DNA of 64,000 nucleotides, from contig JAIVFJ010000008.1 in assembly GCA_025765615.1 (NCBI GenBank), positions 248,001-312,000 on the forward strand, in the 5' to 3' direction. Positions within the stretch are counted from its first letter, which is position 1. The number at the start of each line of letters is the position of its first letter. Below are positions 1-11,681 of this stretch, piece after piece. The notes under the pieces are model-generated. The model had not been told where the DNA came from and did no database searches. It saw nothing but the letters and a program-made list of their open reading frames with translations. Origin of the DNA: Zopfochytrium polystomum (taxonomy: Eukaryota > Chytridiomycota > Chytridiomycetes > Chytridiales > Chytridiaceae). Both the position numbers and the translations under genes were made by a program.

Positions 1-1560
1 AGGTCGTAATCGAACTGGGTCTCAGCAGTGAGGGACGGCGACGCGTTCACTTCCAACAGCCAACTTGAATGGTCGACTCAGAAGAGAGAAAATACATTGT
101 CGTTTACAAATTTTACGAAATACTCAACGGTTTGAGATGCTCGTCGATGAGAATGTCGTATCCATAGAGCTCGAAACAGTGCTTGTCATTGATCATGACC
201 TTTTGAACAGCCATCAGACTTCGAACGACCAGGGCCTCCATTTCAGTGAAGAGTTCATTCACTGGGGCCTCTCCGTGCTTCGATATGAGGTATGTTTTTA
301 GGTTTCGCAGAAGCCACTTGCAGCCCTTATCGCTGTCATAATTAGGTGACTGCTTTTGGATGGCAACATTCGTGGCGTGGATATCTACAAAATGAGGAAC
401 AGTCTTAGCGAGACTTGTTGTGCGTTTTGGAACTTTACACAGATTGGAAATATCCTTCACGTTCATGGTGAATTGGTGATTTGAAAAGCGACAGAACCCA
501 TTTCGGTGAATATGTACCACAAGCGGATAGTACGATGTAACAAGAACGTAGCCTCTAATGTCAAACTTCTTTCCTTCTGGGTCGTTAGTAAACCATTGAC
601 TTAACTTTCTCACTCACCCCCAATCAAATAAGGGTTCTCGATATATCGCTGCACTATGTATGCCTCTGGTGCGTCGACTTCGCCGGACCCGCCCGCACCT
701 CCCCCACCTCCCCCCCCACCCCCTCCACCCCCTCCACCTTTTACCCTTGGGTCCTTCCTCCATTGACTGATCTGACTCATCTTGTTTATCAGAAAGATTC
801 CTTTTCCCTGCGCCTTCCCAACAGGTTTCATGATCCAGACGGATCCTGGGTTGCGCTTGAACTCCTCCTGAAACAGTGCGTGCTCTTGAGGAAGGACGTA
901 CGACGTTGAAATGAATTCGAATTTCTGCGATTCAGGCTTTCCGTACTCTTTCTCCATCGTTTTGATCATCCGCTTCACGTTTTTCACCAACAGGTCTTTT
1001 CGGGTCAGCTGAAAATGGTAGGGTAGGGGGTTAAAATATAACCAAGGCATCCCTTCTCCTTCTTCAAATTCGCCTGCCTCGTAATGATTCCGAAAATGGT
1101 TGATGCGTTGATTTTCCTGGAGGTACATGTGGTCGAACATCTCGTGAACCCAGTGGACGTCCGCCCAATAAAAGTCCCAGTCATTGTCGCTGTGGGAAGA
1201 AGGTGGGGCGAGGGCGGTCAACGGACAATCACGTAAACACACACACGTTGGACACAAACACCCCCCAAAAAGTGTCCAAAAAATTTTACCCGTCGGTCTC
1301 CTTCCACCCCCGGTCGCGCATCACATCAAACACCGTGTTACGGAGGCTCGTTTTGAAGCGAATGATGCCTCCGGACGAGGGCGCACGCGTTCGCACCTGG
1401 AGCGTGGTGGAAATGACGGGGGGAGCTACCGGAAAAGGAGGCGGCGGTGCCGCGTCCGAGGGGCGAAGGGAAGGCGCGGGGCCGCCGGCAGCGGTCGCGG
1501 ATATCGATGCGTTGCTCCGATTACCAGAGGCGTTGGCGTGACTGTTGTTGCCCGTCTCAT
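1..1560 (-). CDS. TTLL9: TTLL9-like tubulin polyglutamylase (partial; 3' end beyond left edge)
   Basis: This gene encodes a tubulin-tyrosine-ligase-like enzyme that adds glutamate chains to tubulin, usually on axonemal microtubules. The best match from memory is the TTLL9/TTLL1 group. Visible in order on the minus strand are [17 protein letters not shown] (about 1311-1360), [21 protein letters not shown], the ATP-grasp stretch [56 protein letters not shown] and, after an intron, [18 protein letters not shown] at the left edge. Introns are inferred near 1290-1200, near 1080-1013 after HFRNHYE, between YLIGG and KFDIRGY, near 455-385, and at about 130-66, where the split codon rejoins KP to WLLEV. 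An unusual run of glycines (positions 690-745, C-rich on the plus strand) sits between the ATP-binding part and YIVQRYI. The first exon and start codon are uncertain (about 1430-1560). The C-terminus is missing because the window ends. Confidence 0.85.
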
Positions 1561-2265
1561 CCTCATCTGTGAGACATACGGTCGAAATGTTTTAGCTGCT
1601 TCGGTTACCCTACCCCCGCTATCGGCTGTTCCCGCGATTGGCACTCTACCGTTTGCCCCATGCAGCATCCTCAGAACAGCCAAGACCCACCGAGAGAAAA
1701 AAAAATGACAATTTCATCTCTGCTCTTGTTCACCGTTCGTCACTTGATTAAGTCGTAGAGCCTGTGAAGCCCCTACGGAAGGACATTTCCTCACTATCTA
1801 GTCTGGTCATCTTTGAAATGGCAACATTGTAGAGAACGCCAGTGGCGGAAGCTGGACGGCACGACTGCGACTTGCGCCTTAGGCCAGCATAGGAAGTGCC
1901 TGTTCCTCACAACAAAGATAGCGAAGCAAGAAAGGAGATAAAACACTCAGCAATCTCCAGGCTGACGGCGAGCCCAAAAGGCGGTGCGGAATCCTATCAA
2001 CGGCAATGACAGAATTGTGCACGCCCAAACGAAAGTGGATGCTGATCTTTTACACTCCCTTAAAGATTTACGGCGTTCCAAGCGACCCCAAGGCCAAACT
2101 GACAGCTTTCCTCTAGTCGAATTCAACAACTTATGCTTATGATTACACCACAAGATGAACACGGCTCAAGATACAAACAGGTTGAACGCAAAGCGGGAAA
2201 AGGCGGGAAGGGCACCGGGTCTGGTAGTGGAGAGAATGAACATCCTGCGAAACTTCAAGCCGATA
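1561..2265. other. Intergenic spacer between TTLL9-like and MIS12-like genes
   Basis: About 700 bases with no supported gene. Open frames are short and have no recognisable domain. It should include the 5' region of the TTLL9-like gene and the 3' region of the Mis12-like gene. Confidence 0.5.
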
Positions 2266-3907
2266 TTAGGTCCGTCCCACCGCGCCAACAGCTGGAATCA
2301 TTCTCTCCTTCCAAACCTTTTTTTTTTTGGTTGGTTTGTTTGTTTGTTTGGGCAATGGTGAGTGTAATACGCAAAAAATACAAATTAAGTTTTGCCATAC
2401 CGAAGGAACACCTCCCACTTGATGTGCGAACGCGAGCTCGTCCTCGCTGATCGGCAGCATACTCGAAGACACGCTGGCCAAACGGCGATTCGCGGCCTCG
2501 TCGTCGTCCGGGCTGCCGTCGCGGCCGTCGTCATCGTCGTCGTCGTCGCTCCGACTCCGCTTTTTTGACTTTGCAAGAAACTTTCCAACCATATTGACGA
2601 TGGCTCGAGGCCGCGATGAGTACGCTGAAAACACGGCCGCCGGCGACGGCAACGCTGCGCTTCGTTTGGTGGCTTCAGCGGATCGGGAGCGGACAATTTC
2701 CATGTTTTCGGCCAAGGTCGCCATAGTACTTGGAAGAGGGCGTACTGCCAAACAAAAGGAGCAATCAATATCATGACGAGGGAAAGAAGCGGGGATTAAA
2801 AGAAAGGAGATGGGGTGAGAAACGGAGGGGCCGGAAGATTCCAACCATCCGGGCTTTTCGTTGGTTCGAGCACTTGCGACATGACCCGCGACACCACATT
2901 CAAACACTCGAGTTGTCTGCTCAGCTCCTGAATTTGCTTTTGTGCCATTTGCTGGAAGCTGCCCGCCTATAAAGTTTTTTTCTCGCAGTATGAGGAAAAC
3001 TCGCATTCCGCGAAGTGAGGGGCTGCAGTACAATGAGGCCCAACGTACCGCAGCTAACCGTTTTTTGGCGTGAAGGATTTTCTCATCCAGCTCGGCATCA
3101 ACTCGGCGGGCTGTATCAATGTCCATGTCCAGTTTCTTGGTGCCCTCGTAATGGGGCAACGCAACGTACACTCCGTCGGGGATTTTGAATATGTTGCTCA
3201 GCACAAACACTTCAAATTTATCGAAACTTGCATCGACCGCGTTCTCCAGGAGCGTTTCGAGCGCAATCATACCCTTTATTCCGAAACGCGCATTGCGGGG
3301 TGAGGGGGGGGGGGGGGGGGGGGTTGTCGATCACTTTGGCCTATTCCCAGGTTTTTCGCGTTCTGACCTTTTCGACTTCGTCCTGGCCGTCATCGCTCTC
3401 GCCGAGCCTTTCTTCCACAAACTCTTCCATTGCCTCCATGGTCTGATACATGAGTCCGTTCATGGCGTTGATGACATCGTCCACCGCCTCCATGGGAACA
3501 AATCCGAAATGCTCGACCACCAGTTCCTTTGCTCGCTCCTTTTGGGTCAACGCGAAAGCGACAGGGTCCACAGCTGGTTGACGGGGTCCTGGCGGCTGCT
3601 GGGTCATCTGCGCAGGGAGCGACGATGGCGCATCTGGCGGAGGAACGTCGGGCTCGGCGTGCTGGTCCAGGAGAGACTTGAGCTCGTTGGCGCCGATCTC
3701 ACGAGCCGTGGTGGCAGAGGAAGCGGAAGCCGATGGCGATGCCGATGCCGTCGCAGGATGGTCGAGCTGTGCCTGTGCTGTGCTGCGCGCGGCAGGGTCG
3801 TCCGCGGCGTTGATGGCGGGTATGCATTTCGACAGTCTCGCGGATGCGGCTGCTCGGGATGCAGCGGCCGTCAACAACAGCGAGAGCTTGCGCGACCGGT
3901 GGCTCAT
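2266..3907 (-). CDS. MIS12: Mis12/Mtw1 family kinetochore protein
   Basis: This is a subunit of the Mis12 (MIND) complex, which links centromeric chromatin to the outer kinetochore. Exon 1 (about 3907-3390) ends with the family signature: ELVVEHFGFVPMEAVDDVIN followed by a helix containing YQTMEAMEEFVEERL. Exon 2 (about 3274-3049) carries GMIALETLLENAVDASFDKF and YVLRNIF-like FVLSNIFKIPDGVYVALPHY, which match the Mtw1 core. Exon 3 (about 2970-2850) holds a coiled-coil segment with QMAQKQIQELSRQLE. The last exon (about 2725-2385 or further) includes MEIVRSRSAEATKR and an aspartate-rich stretch. The N-terminal 110 residues are low-complexity and disordered. The start is placed at MSHRSRKLS (3907). 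The intron between exons 1 and 2 contains a 20-base poly-G run. The exact C-terminus is unsure because the frame stays open to 2266. Confidence 0.75.
3304..3323. repeat. Poly-G homopolymer in a MIS12-like intron
   Basis: An uninterrupted run of about 20 G lies inside the intron between exons 1 and 2 of the Mis12-like gene (poly-C in the transcript). Confidence 0.9.
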
Positions 3908-4145
3908 ACTGTCATTCGAATTTTTGTTCCACTCTATGGGGCGGAGTTTGAATTTGTGTTCTTCCAATACAAAACTACATATTCCAAAAAAAAAAAAAAA
4001 AAAATATCGAAGCATGGAGTGGCATTTGAAGAGGTGATCGGTGCAGAAATAGGTGGCAAGAGGTTGGACAGTATAACAAATGAATCAGATTTAAAAAAAA
4101 GAAAGCATAAGGAAGCATCCAAGGAGGCCCAAGCACGCTCTATCG

Positions 4146-5774
4146 TCAAAGAAGCACTACGGCACTGAGTGACCCTACGAAAGCCAAAAACACAAACGAT
4201 GCAAGAAAGACCGCAGTGCCATGACCAACTCTAAAGTACAAAACTGACTGCGCCGCAGACTTTGACGGTGTTGGGCTTGTCGGTTGGACGGTGGTGAGGG
4301 GCTTATACCCCGTCATTTCGGACAACGCGTTTATGATCTCCATGGTTTCTATCTGGTCACGGGGGTTTGTTCCATTGGGGAATGTGTACTGCGAGGGCAC
4401 TGATTTGGAGATCAGCAAATGCGTTTCATCGATTACGGACCGTTCCGTCTCACCTGGATTAAGGGTTCTAATACAGTTCCACGTCGAGTCACAATTTTTG
4501 AAGTTCTCGTTGGCTGTTGCCCTCATCGCTGAAAGAATCTTGGTCCTAAGGTCGTTATCGCTCCCTTGAACGTAGTACCGTCCAAAAGCTCGGTAAAGGG
4601 GCCAAGCGTACCCGCTCGGGCTTTTGCAGTACGTATTTCCACCGTTGTAGTCACAACTGGGGTCCCAGATAGCACCAGTCGACGGGTTCACAAACTTTGA
4701 CAGCGTGTACGACACATGCTTGCTTGCTTCACTCATGTATGTTTGATTCTTCGTCGTGGCGTATAATGAAAGTAGACCGTAAATGAGCTCGCCAGAGTGG
4801 TAGGTCCACTAAAATGATAATCAGACACTTTGAAACTAAAACGGCTTGAAGCAAATACCGGCGTTGGCGTCAAGGCGCACGATCCGTCGGCCATCACTCC
4901 GTCTGCAACCGAATAGTCCGAAGCGGATATGACAGTGGTCTTCATCCAGTCGTAGATACGGTCAGACCACACCTTGTAGGTTTCATTCTTGGTGACTGCG
5001 TACAGCCGAGCCGCGAGATCAATCGCCTCCGCGTTGGTGATGGAAGACTTGTAGTACTTTCTCGCCGGGTTCGCGTCATTCCGATTTCGGGACCAATAAA
5101 TTCCGCCATTGCAGATCGAATCCCACTGCTCGAGCATGTGATTAAACGTTTTATCGGCTACATAGACCCATGACCGGCCGCCTTGAGTTTGACCGCTTGG
5201 ATCCAATATATTTGAACTTGGTCCCCATATTTCTGCTGCGGTGATGGCTGACCAAAACTGTTAAGCCCAAAACAAGCGGATGCGAACGTTCAGTGGCCTA
5301 CCTGTCAGGGCCCACCAGGCAATGTCATCGTTCCAGCGTCCCAGATAGACCGACGCAGCACCACCACCTTCGTCCAGAAAATCTCCCTGGTCCCGATACG
5401 TGGCGAGCAGCAACTGTGAATTTACCAGGTTGTCTAAAGAGGAATCGTTCGACCCCGCGAATGTGCGGTAAAATAAGATAGTCTGCAAGTAGCAAGTAAA
5501 TAAATAAGCAAGCGTCGGCACTCGTTGAGGGCGAAGAGCGCATGAGGAAAGCCACTCACATTCCAGAACTGTCCCGACTCGTGCCACTGGATGATCTGCT
5601 GGTCCCAAGCTCCATCGTTTGTTGGTGAGGAATAATAGTATGTGAGCCACTTAATTCCGGCTGCGGCGGCTTGGCCAACGGCAGCTGGAGAAGAGAGGGT
5701 CAGCATAACGCGGGGGGGACGCGAAACCGATGTTGCCGAATCTCTCTCTCTCTCTCACTCTCTCTTCTCTCTCT

Positions 5775-5823
<49 letters not shown>

Positions 5824-5940
5824 GACGCTCGTGATGTCGATCGACTGGGCAGCAAGAGCACGATGGCCAGCCGTGACGGCGGCGGCGGCGACGGCGGCGG
5901 CGGCTGCGGTTCTCGCGCTGAAGGACAGCGACGGGCGCAT
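4146..5940 (-). CDS. GH76 alpha-1,6-mannanase (Dfg5/Dcw1-like), secreted, probably GPI-anchored
   Basis: Family 76 glycoside hydrolases act on alpha-1,6-mannan; the fungal Dfg5/Dcw1 members help attach GPI proteins to the cell wall. Exon 1 (5940-5823) encodes a signal peptide with an Ala-rich hydrophobic core (RTAAAAAVAAAAVTAGHRALA). Exon 2 begins at 5683 and gives GIKWLTYYYSS. Later exons carry WNDDIAWWALT, containing the Asp-Asp pair that is catalytic in this family, then ICNGGIYWSR, KSSITNAEAIDLAARLY, YDWMKTTVI and WTYHSGELIYG. The last exon (about 4810-4146) ends with a Thr/Ser/Pro linker and a hydrophobic tail (FLASFVFLAFVGSLSAVVLL), consistent with GPI attachment or a membrane anchor. 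Intron 1 is made largely of a (GA)n microsatellite that begins at the donor site. At least four introns are present. Confidence 0.9.
5741..5821. repeat. (CT)n microsatellite inside GH76 intron 1
   Basis: About 80 bases of nearly pure CT on the plus strand. On the coding strand it reads as (GA)n and starts with the donor GTGAGA of the GH76 gene. Confidence 0.95.
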
Positions 5941-6142
5941 CGTGTGTGTGTGTGCGTGTGTGTTGCTGATCCTTCCTTCACTGGTTGTCTCTCCGCTCCT
6001 CTTGTATTTAAAAGGTCCCACCGTCCAAGCCACAAAAAACCAGGCGCGAGCAGCCACCACCTTCGCAAAAAATGGGATACCACACATAGACAGACAGACA
6101 GACAGAGAGACAGACAGACAGACAGAGACAGACAGAGAGGAC

Positions 6143-6173
<31 letters not shown>

Positions 6174-6307
6174 CAGCGCAATCAGACAGACAGATAGAGA
6201 CAAAAACAGACTTTTATGAAGGAACCCCTAGAGGCGGAGACAACAGGCGTGCGGAGATTTCGCCGCGCGCGGAGATTCGGTGCTGGCGGCTGCCAGTCGC
6301 GTTGGGG
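5941..6307. repeat. Microsatellite-rich spacer: (TG)n and (AGAC)n/(AG)n
   Basis: This is the spacer between the GH76 start and the end of the oxidoreductase gene. It holds a short TG run at 5942-5963 and an AGAC/AGAG tract at about 6087-6201. No gene is seen in it. Long open frames across it on the plus strand are products of the repeats. Confidence 0.85.
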
Positions 6308-8057
6308 TCACCCCCTCGCTGCCGCTGCTGCTGCTACCTTTCCCCTTTCCGCCAGCTCGCGCTCGGCGCGCTCGATAAATTCGTCCAGCGAAACGACAAC
6401 TCCCTCGCGCCGAGCCGCCTCCGCCGCAAACACTATCGCGTGGGAATCAAACACGTCGTCCACCGTGCACCCCAACAGCGACGCGTCCCCCTTCGCGACC
6501 GCCTGCAGAAACGTCCGCGCAATCCCGTGGTCCCCGCCGCCGTGCCCGCTGTTGCTGCCCGTCGCGTTCGTCAGGTACGGGTTCACCACACGACGCCGCC
6601 GCGTGCCAAAGTCAAACACCTCAAACGATTGCATGTCGCCGACGATCTCCCCGTTCGATCCGTGGATGCGCGTCGTGCGCCGAGACACGTCCTTTGTGAA
6701 CGCCATCATGGTGAAGCTGGCCGTCCGCCCGCCCTCGTACTCAATGTTCACAACCTGGTTGTCCACCACATCATTGTCGCACTCGTACACGCACCTGCCG
6801 TACGGCCCGTCGCGCAGCTTCGACTCAACCAGCTCGACAAGGACCGTGTGTGCTGGATCCGCACCGTTTCCTGCCGGAGAGTGCACGTTCACTCTTCCTG
6901 CTACGAGGTCCTCGAGGTCTTCGCCGCAAACAACAGAGACTGGCCACCCAGCGTTGCCCGCTCGGGCGGAATCCGCGTAAATCCGAGTTGCAGAGTAAGC
7001 GCAGGTCGTCCTTATCGAACAGTCCACGCAACGTGTTGCAGCCGCTGCGGCGGCCGGCTTACGATCGCGTCGAAAGTGCGTCAAGCTCCCAAAACTAGAT
7101 ACACGAATTCCCCTTCTGCGCCCCGGCAGAGCGCGGCTGTGTCCGCCGTCACTCGCAGATGCTCCTGGTTCTGGGCGCGGCGGCGGCATATAAACGTGAA
7201 GGAGCAGGTCCAGGTCATGGCAGGACTTTGCCAATAGGGAGGGCGCGGAATCCGCCTCGCGAGCCCAGTTGCCCCGAACGTACGAGTGCGCAAAGTGGTA
7301 CCAACCGACTCCTTCCAGGTGCACGACATTCAAAACCTCGCCAATCCCTGATTGCGAAGGAACTGGCGCAACCCCAGGTTCCACTGACACGCTGTGTGCA
7401 GCTAGTGTTGCCGAAGCGATTTCTTGTTGCAGTGCCACTGTGTACGGAGAATACCGGAGAACATGGCCGATCGCGAAGATCCCGCCAGACGCTTTAACAG
7501 CATCTCTCATCTTCAGACAGTCCTCCATCGTAGTAGCCATTGGCTTTTCTGGAGGTGGAAAGACTCAGGCCATTTTCTCGTCGTCGAAATGAAGAGCGAG
7601 TGGAGAATGGAGAATGGCCTTACCGCAAAGAATGTGGTAGCCCAGTGGTGCAAAATGAAGGACTGCGGCCGCGTGCCCCGCGTCTTGATTGCAGATGAAT
7701 ACAACATCTGCGATTCGGGTAGTCACTTCCTCCCAGGAGGCGAAGACTGCCTTTTCTGGGATCAGGTGCGCTTTGGCGAAGGCAGCTCGCCGCTTTGGAA
7801 GAAGATCGCAGACAGCCGTGACCTTTGCGAGGTCCGGGTTGTCCTGTATGAATCGTGCAAACATCTTTTGGCGAGGTTGAGAATCAGTCATTTGTGATAT
7901 CAAGGCGACTGCTAAAGCTTGCAGCATGATGTAGTATAGGCGTACAAGGTGGTGGCAATGGAGGAGAGGGAAGAGCCGGGGGGCAGCAGTGACGTGGAGG
8001 TACCTTGCCTCGTTGGCCAGCGCCAACAACAAGCACACTCAGCCCTTTGGAACCCAT
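6308..8057 (-). CDS. Gfo/Idh/MocA family NAD(P)-dependent oxidoreductase
   Basis: This is a sugar/inositol dehydrogenase-like protein of unknown substrate. The N-terminus LSVLVVGAGQRG is the Rossmann nucleotide-binding loop. After an intron come DNPDLAKVTAVCDLLPKRR and ADVVFICNQDAGHAA, then HILCGKAI. The last exon (7540-6308) starts near the KPMATTMEDC motif, followed by FAIGHVLRYSP, HLEGVGWYHFAHSYVRGNW, KSCHDLDLLL and a cysteine cluster CVDCSIRTTCAYSATRIY that is typical of one subgroup. It ends with FTMMAFTKDVSRRTTRIHG and a C-terminal helical region. Start codon at MGSKGLS (8057). Introns are inferred at about 8005-7925 and 7580-7545. The subgroup motif supports the family well, but the substrate cannot be read from sequence. 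Confidence 0.88.
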
Positions 8058-8187
8058 GAGGGCCGAGACAAAGAAAAAGAATAAAGCGAAAATTGGAAAC
8101 AAGAACAAAAGAAAACCAAGGTGAGCGAAAAAGAATAATGGAGGAAGACAAAGGGTGCCTCCGCGTTCGCGTTGCATCGCCTTCAGT

Positions 8188-11100
8188 TCACCGCCGCACG
8201 AAAAAGGGGTGCGCCAAAGCCTGGCTGGCCGTCATCCGCTTGTTAGGTTCATAAGTGAGCAGTCTTTTCACAAGGTCCAGGAAATCCGCCGTGAGTTGAT
8301 CGTGAGGGCGGATGAGCGACTGGAAGCAGAAAAGTGAAATAAGTGAAATCAGTACCGAGTCATTCCACACAGGGGTCTCCTCACCGCAAGAGGTTGTAGG
8401 CTTTTGACGTACTTCCGGCTGGATTTCGACGCCTCGGGGTTAGGCCATTGCAACTGCCCATTGTCTTTGAAGAAGCCCTTCGCGTGGCCTTTCTCGCTGA
8501 AAAAGGTTCAGTTCAGCAAATCACAGCACGTTGTTGCAACTTCAACTCACGGAACGGATCGAATCATAGAATCTGGCAGTTTTCCCAGCACCACTTCCAT
8601 CATTGCGAGATGCTCGAGGCTGCGGGAAGTTAGAAACTGGAGAAGAACAACCAGCCCTTACTTGTCGTGTGTTTGAAACAAAGCGTCTCCAGTAAATAAC
8701 TCGACTAATATGCATCCAATCGACCACTAATGTGACGATTATTAGATTTGCCGAAACATCACTACTCCAGCATTACCATGTCACATGGGGAGGACCATCC
8801 CAACCCCATTATTATCTCTGGCGCGCGATAGTGACGCGTACTAACAACAGAACTATGATAATCCGTTTCAAAAATAGCGGAGCCAAAGTCAATTAATTTG
8901 ATCCTCGTGTCAATCAACTCCTTGCGCGGACGATTATCCTGTTGACAAAATAGTTGAGTTTCTCCCTTGAACAATTGTTCAATATACCTTCACATCCACG
9001 ACCACAGAGTTTGTGTTTTGAAGCATTAAATTTTCAGGCTTCAAATCCGTATGAATCAACCCCAAGCCGTGCAAAAACTGAACTGCCTCCACAATTTGGT
9101 GAGCGAACTCTTGAATTTGCCAGGTTGGAAAAGGTTGGAAGTGATTGTCCTTCAAATAATCGAATATGGACTGCGCTAGCAGCTCGAAGACCATGCATAC
9201 GTGATTGCGGAAATCAAAATGACTAACAAGATGAATGCAACGTCTGAAGCAATGGTTAGTTCGCAAACCATTGAAAAGGCCAGGTGATACAAACTTGGTA
9301 TTCATAGGATCTCGTTCTTTAAGGGTTTGCAAAACACGAATCTCAACACGAGAGGCATCACGATACTTTTGAACGGCCCGAATGATTTTGATCGCCACGC
9401 GCTCCTTCCGGGTCCGATCATACGCTTCGACGACCTTTCCGAAAGTTCCTTGCCCAAGAAGGCGTAGGATTTTGTCTGCATAGTTTTAATCATTAAGTAC
9501 AGACACCAGTTAACACTTACAGCGAGGCGTCAGGTCTTCGTTCTCTACGACTATATAATGACCCTCTTTATCATCGTATGTTGGCTGGCTGGGAGGCTGG
9601 ATTGTAGCCTGAACTTACCATTAGAGTAACGCATTGCCAGGAACGTAACTTACCACTTGCTTTTGCGACCGCAACTGGCTCGCAACAGCAATCTTGCGGC
9701 TTGAAGTCGAGCTTACACTTGCCGTCATGGGTTGATAAGTGAGTGGGGACGCCGCTGCTCCTGAGTTTTGAGAGAATTTCGCAACCTCCGCTCGACGTTT
9801 CTTTGCAGGGGGTCCCATAATAACTTCCTTTTTCGCGGGAGGCGGTGGTGAAATAGTCAGATCAATCACTTCCAACGGTGGACCAGTTGCAGGCGCAGGG
9901 GCGGGACGTTTCCGGCCTTGCCCAGGCAGGCTTGCAGCGGGAGGTGGTCGGTAGGTCTCCGGTTGCGCCGGTGCTGTGGCCTTTGAAGCATCTGGGACGG
10001 TATTGTATGTCACAGCACTAGGTGCCGTCTGATGAGCTTCGGCACGGAGCGGCTGTCGCTTCGTTTGTGATCGAGTATTGAGCCACGGAGCACTGGAAGC
10101 CGGCGAGTATTGTTCCGTTGGGGCCGCAGATGTATCTGGTGCTTGGAATGCCGGTTGTAGTCTGGAATTTATTTTAGCTCCTGTGGGGGTTTGGGTAACT
10201 TACGTTAAGTGGATGTATTCATTACGGTCAAAAGGTTGCGCCGGTCTTGGTTGCACTGAGCCAGATTGGTACCCGTAATAATACCCAGAGCAAGTATTCG
10301 CACTGTAGGTATTGTTTGAGCCGACCACGTAGGGGGGAAGAGCATTACTAGCCGCCGGGCCGCAGGCTGGTTGAACCAACTGGTAGGACTCTCTACTCGG
10401 AAAGTGCCTACTTGCCTCATAAGACGAAACGCCGCCGTTATGAGGATGGCCGTTGCTTGCCGATGGTGGAAGCGGAGAGAAGACATAAGATGCAGGAGAA
10501 ACAGGTAGCGATGATAGTTCGCTCGGCTGGAAAACTTGCTGGCTCCTTGGAAGGGGAGCATGCCCACAATAGTCGCCGCTTGAGTGATTCCGGCTTGCAG
10601 GATCCGCCGAGTGTTGCCATGAGGGAGTGTGCTGAGCTGAAGAAAACGAAGGCGGAGGGGAATTCGACAGAACGCTCACAACCTCGGCGGGGTGGGTAGC
10701 ATAGGACGGGTGGTCCCTCTCCCTATGTAAAATGGTGAGCGAAATCTTGCAGATCGGCACATGACGACTGTCAACTCACGTCCCAACCATAACCGATCTC
10801 AGAGGATACACCGGCAACGAAGCTGATGGTTGGTGGAACTGGTGAGATCCTAAGGAATACGCCGGATCTTCCCCTCCTAGAAAGGGGCCACTGGCTAGGT
10901 GAGGCGGGGATGGATAGTTTGGAAGTTGAGGGGGTCCAGCTGGAGCAGCACGGGAGGGCACAATTGGCAAAGGAGGAGGAGGAGGTGGAGTGGACACGGG
11001 ATATTGATGACGAGAGAAAGGAAGGATAGCTGCGGCCTTGCTTGGCGACACTGGGTGAGCGGAGGAAACTGGCGGTAGCCACGACTCAACGAACTGAAAT

Positions 11101-11294
11101 TTTTGACGGGTAGACGAAGGTGGTTGGTTCGTTGGTGGTTGCAGCTGCTGATAGAAGTGTTGATGTTGATGGTTCTGGTGCAGGTGACTGGAATTCGCTG
11201 AGACAGATTCCGAGGGGGCCAGGCCGAGGGGCGTCCACGAGGCCTCGGCGTAAGAATCGGGATAGAGCTCTTCCTTGAAGTAGAAATGAGACAT
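8188..11294 (-). CDS. LAMMER (CLK/Kns1-like) dual-specificity kinase with long disordered N-terminus
   Basis: LAMMER kinases phosphorylate SR splicing factors and other nuclear proteins. Kinase motifs in order are: glycine loop LLGQGTFGKVVEAYD and catalytic Lys VAIKII (about 9480-9395), GLIHTDLKPENLML, KLIDFGSAIF, STRHYRAPEIIMG and EHLAMMEVVLG, which is the LAMMER signature (about 8620-8585). It ends with LLTYEPNKRMTASQALAHPF. The N-terminal region (about 11294-9650, at least two introns) is rich in Pro, Gln, Ser and His. It contains a basic PPAKKRR stretch and the sequence EVIDLTIS (about 9880-9855), which looks like a SUMO-interacting motif. At least six introns are inferred, several in the kinase domain. 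The start MSHFYFKEELYPDSY is the first Met of the long N-terminal exon. Assignment to LAMMER rather than DYRK rests on EHLAMME. Confidence 0.9.
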
Positions 11295-11681
11295 TTAAAC
11301 CTGCAAGCGACCAGCTGAGCTTTGGGAGAACGTGACGCTGGATGCAAGGTCAAGGGTAGCACTATGACCGAAAGGAGAGGTCGCACAGACTGGTCTCCGT
11401 CCTCCTTACTTAGGAGGTCACTCGACGGTCTAAAGTGACCGATGGACGGTTTGAGGTGTTTATATGACGATCCAGTTGAAAAAGTGGAAGGAATCGGCAA
11501 GGAGATGGAGGTTGGGGAGGGAAACGGTGGAAGGTCAGGCTGGGGGGAGGGGAGGGGGATGGTTGTTTGAGAGAGAGCAACGGCAAGTGGTTCGAATGTC
11601 GAAAAGAAGATCTGTTCACTAAAAAACAACAGCAAAAAGACAAAAAAAAAAGAGCCAGATAGGAAAGAACCCCCCAAACGC
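11295..11681. other. Spacer between LAMMER kinase start and dipeptidase end
   Basis: About 390 bases, purine-rich on the plus strand (pyrimidine-rich on the minus strand). This is the presumed promoter and 5' leader of the LAMMER kinase gene. I see no conserved element or further gene in it. Confidence 0.5.

Noticed and set aside
3185..4168. 327-residue plus-strand open frame
   Set aside because: Antisense to the Mis12-like exons, which carry clear family motifs; it also crosses the poly-G intron.
5642..7237. 531-residue plus-strand open frame
   Set aside because: It runs through CT and AGAC microsatellites and lies antisense to the GH76 first exon and the oxidoreductase. Its composition is that of repeats and a reverse shadow.
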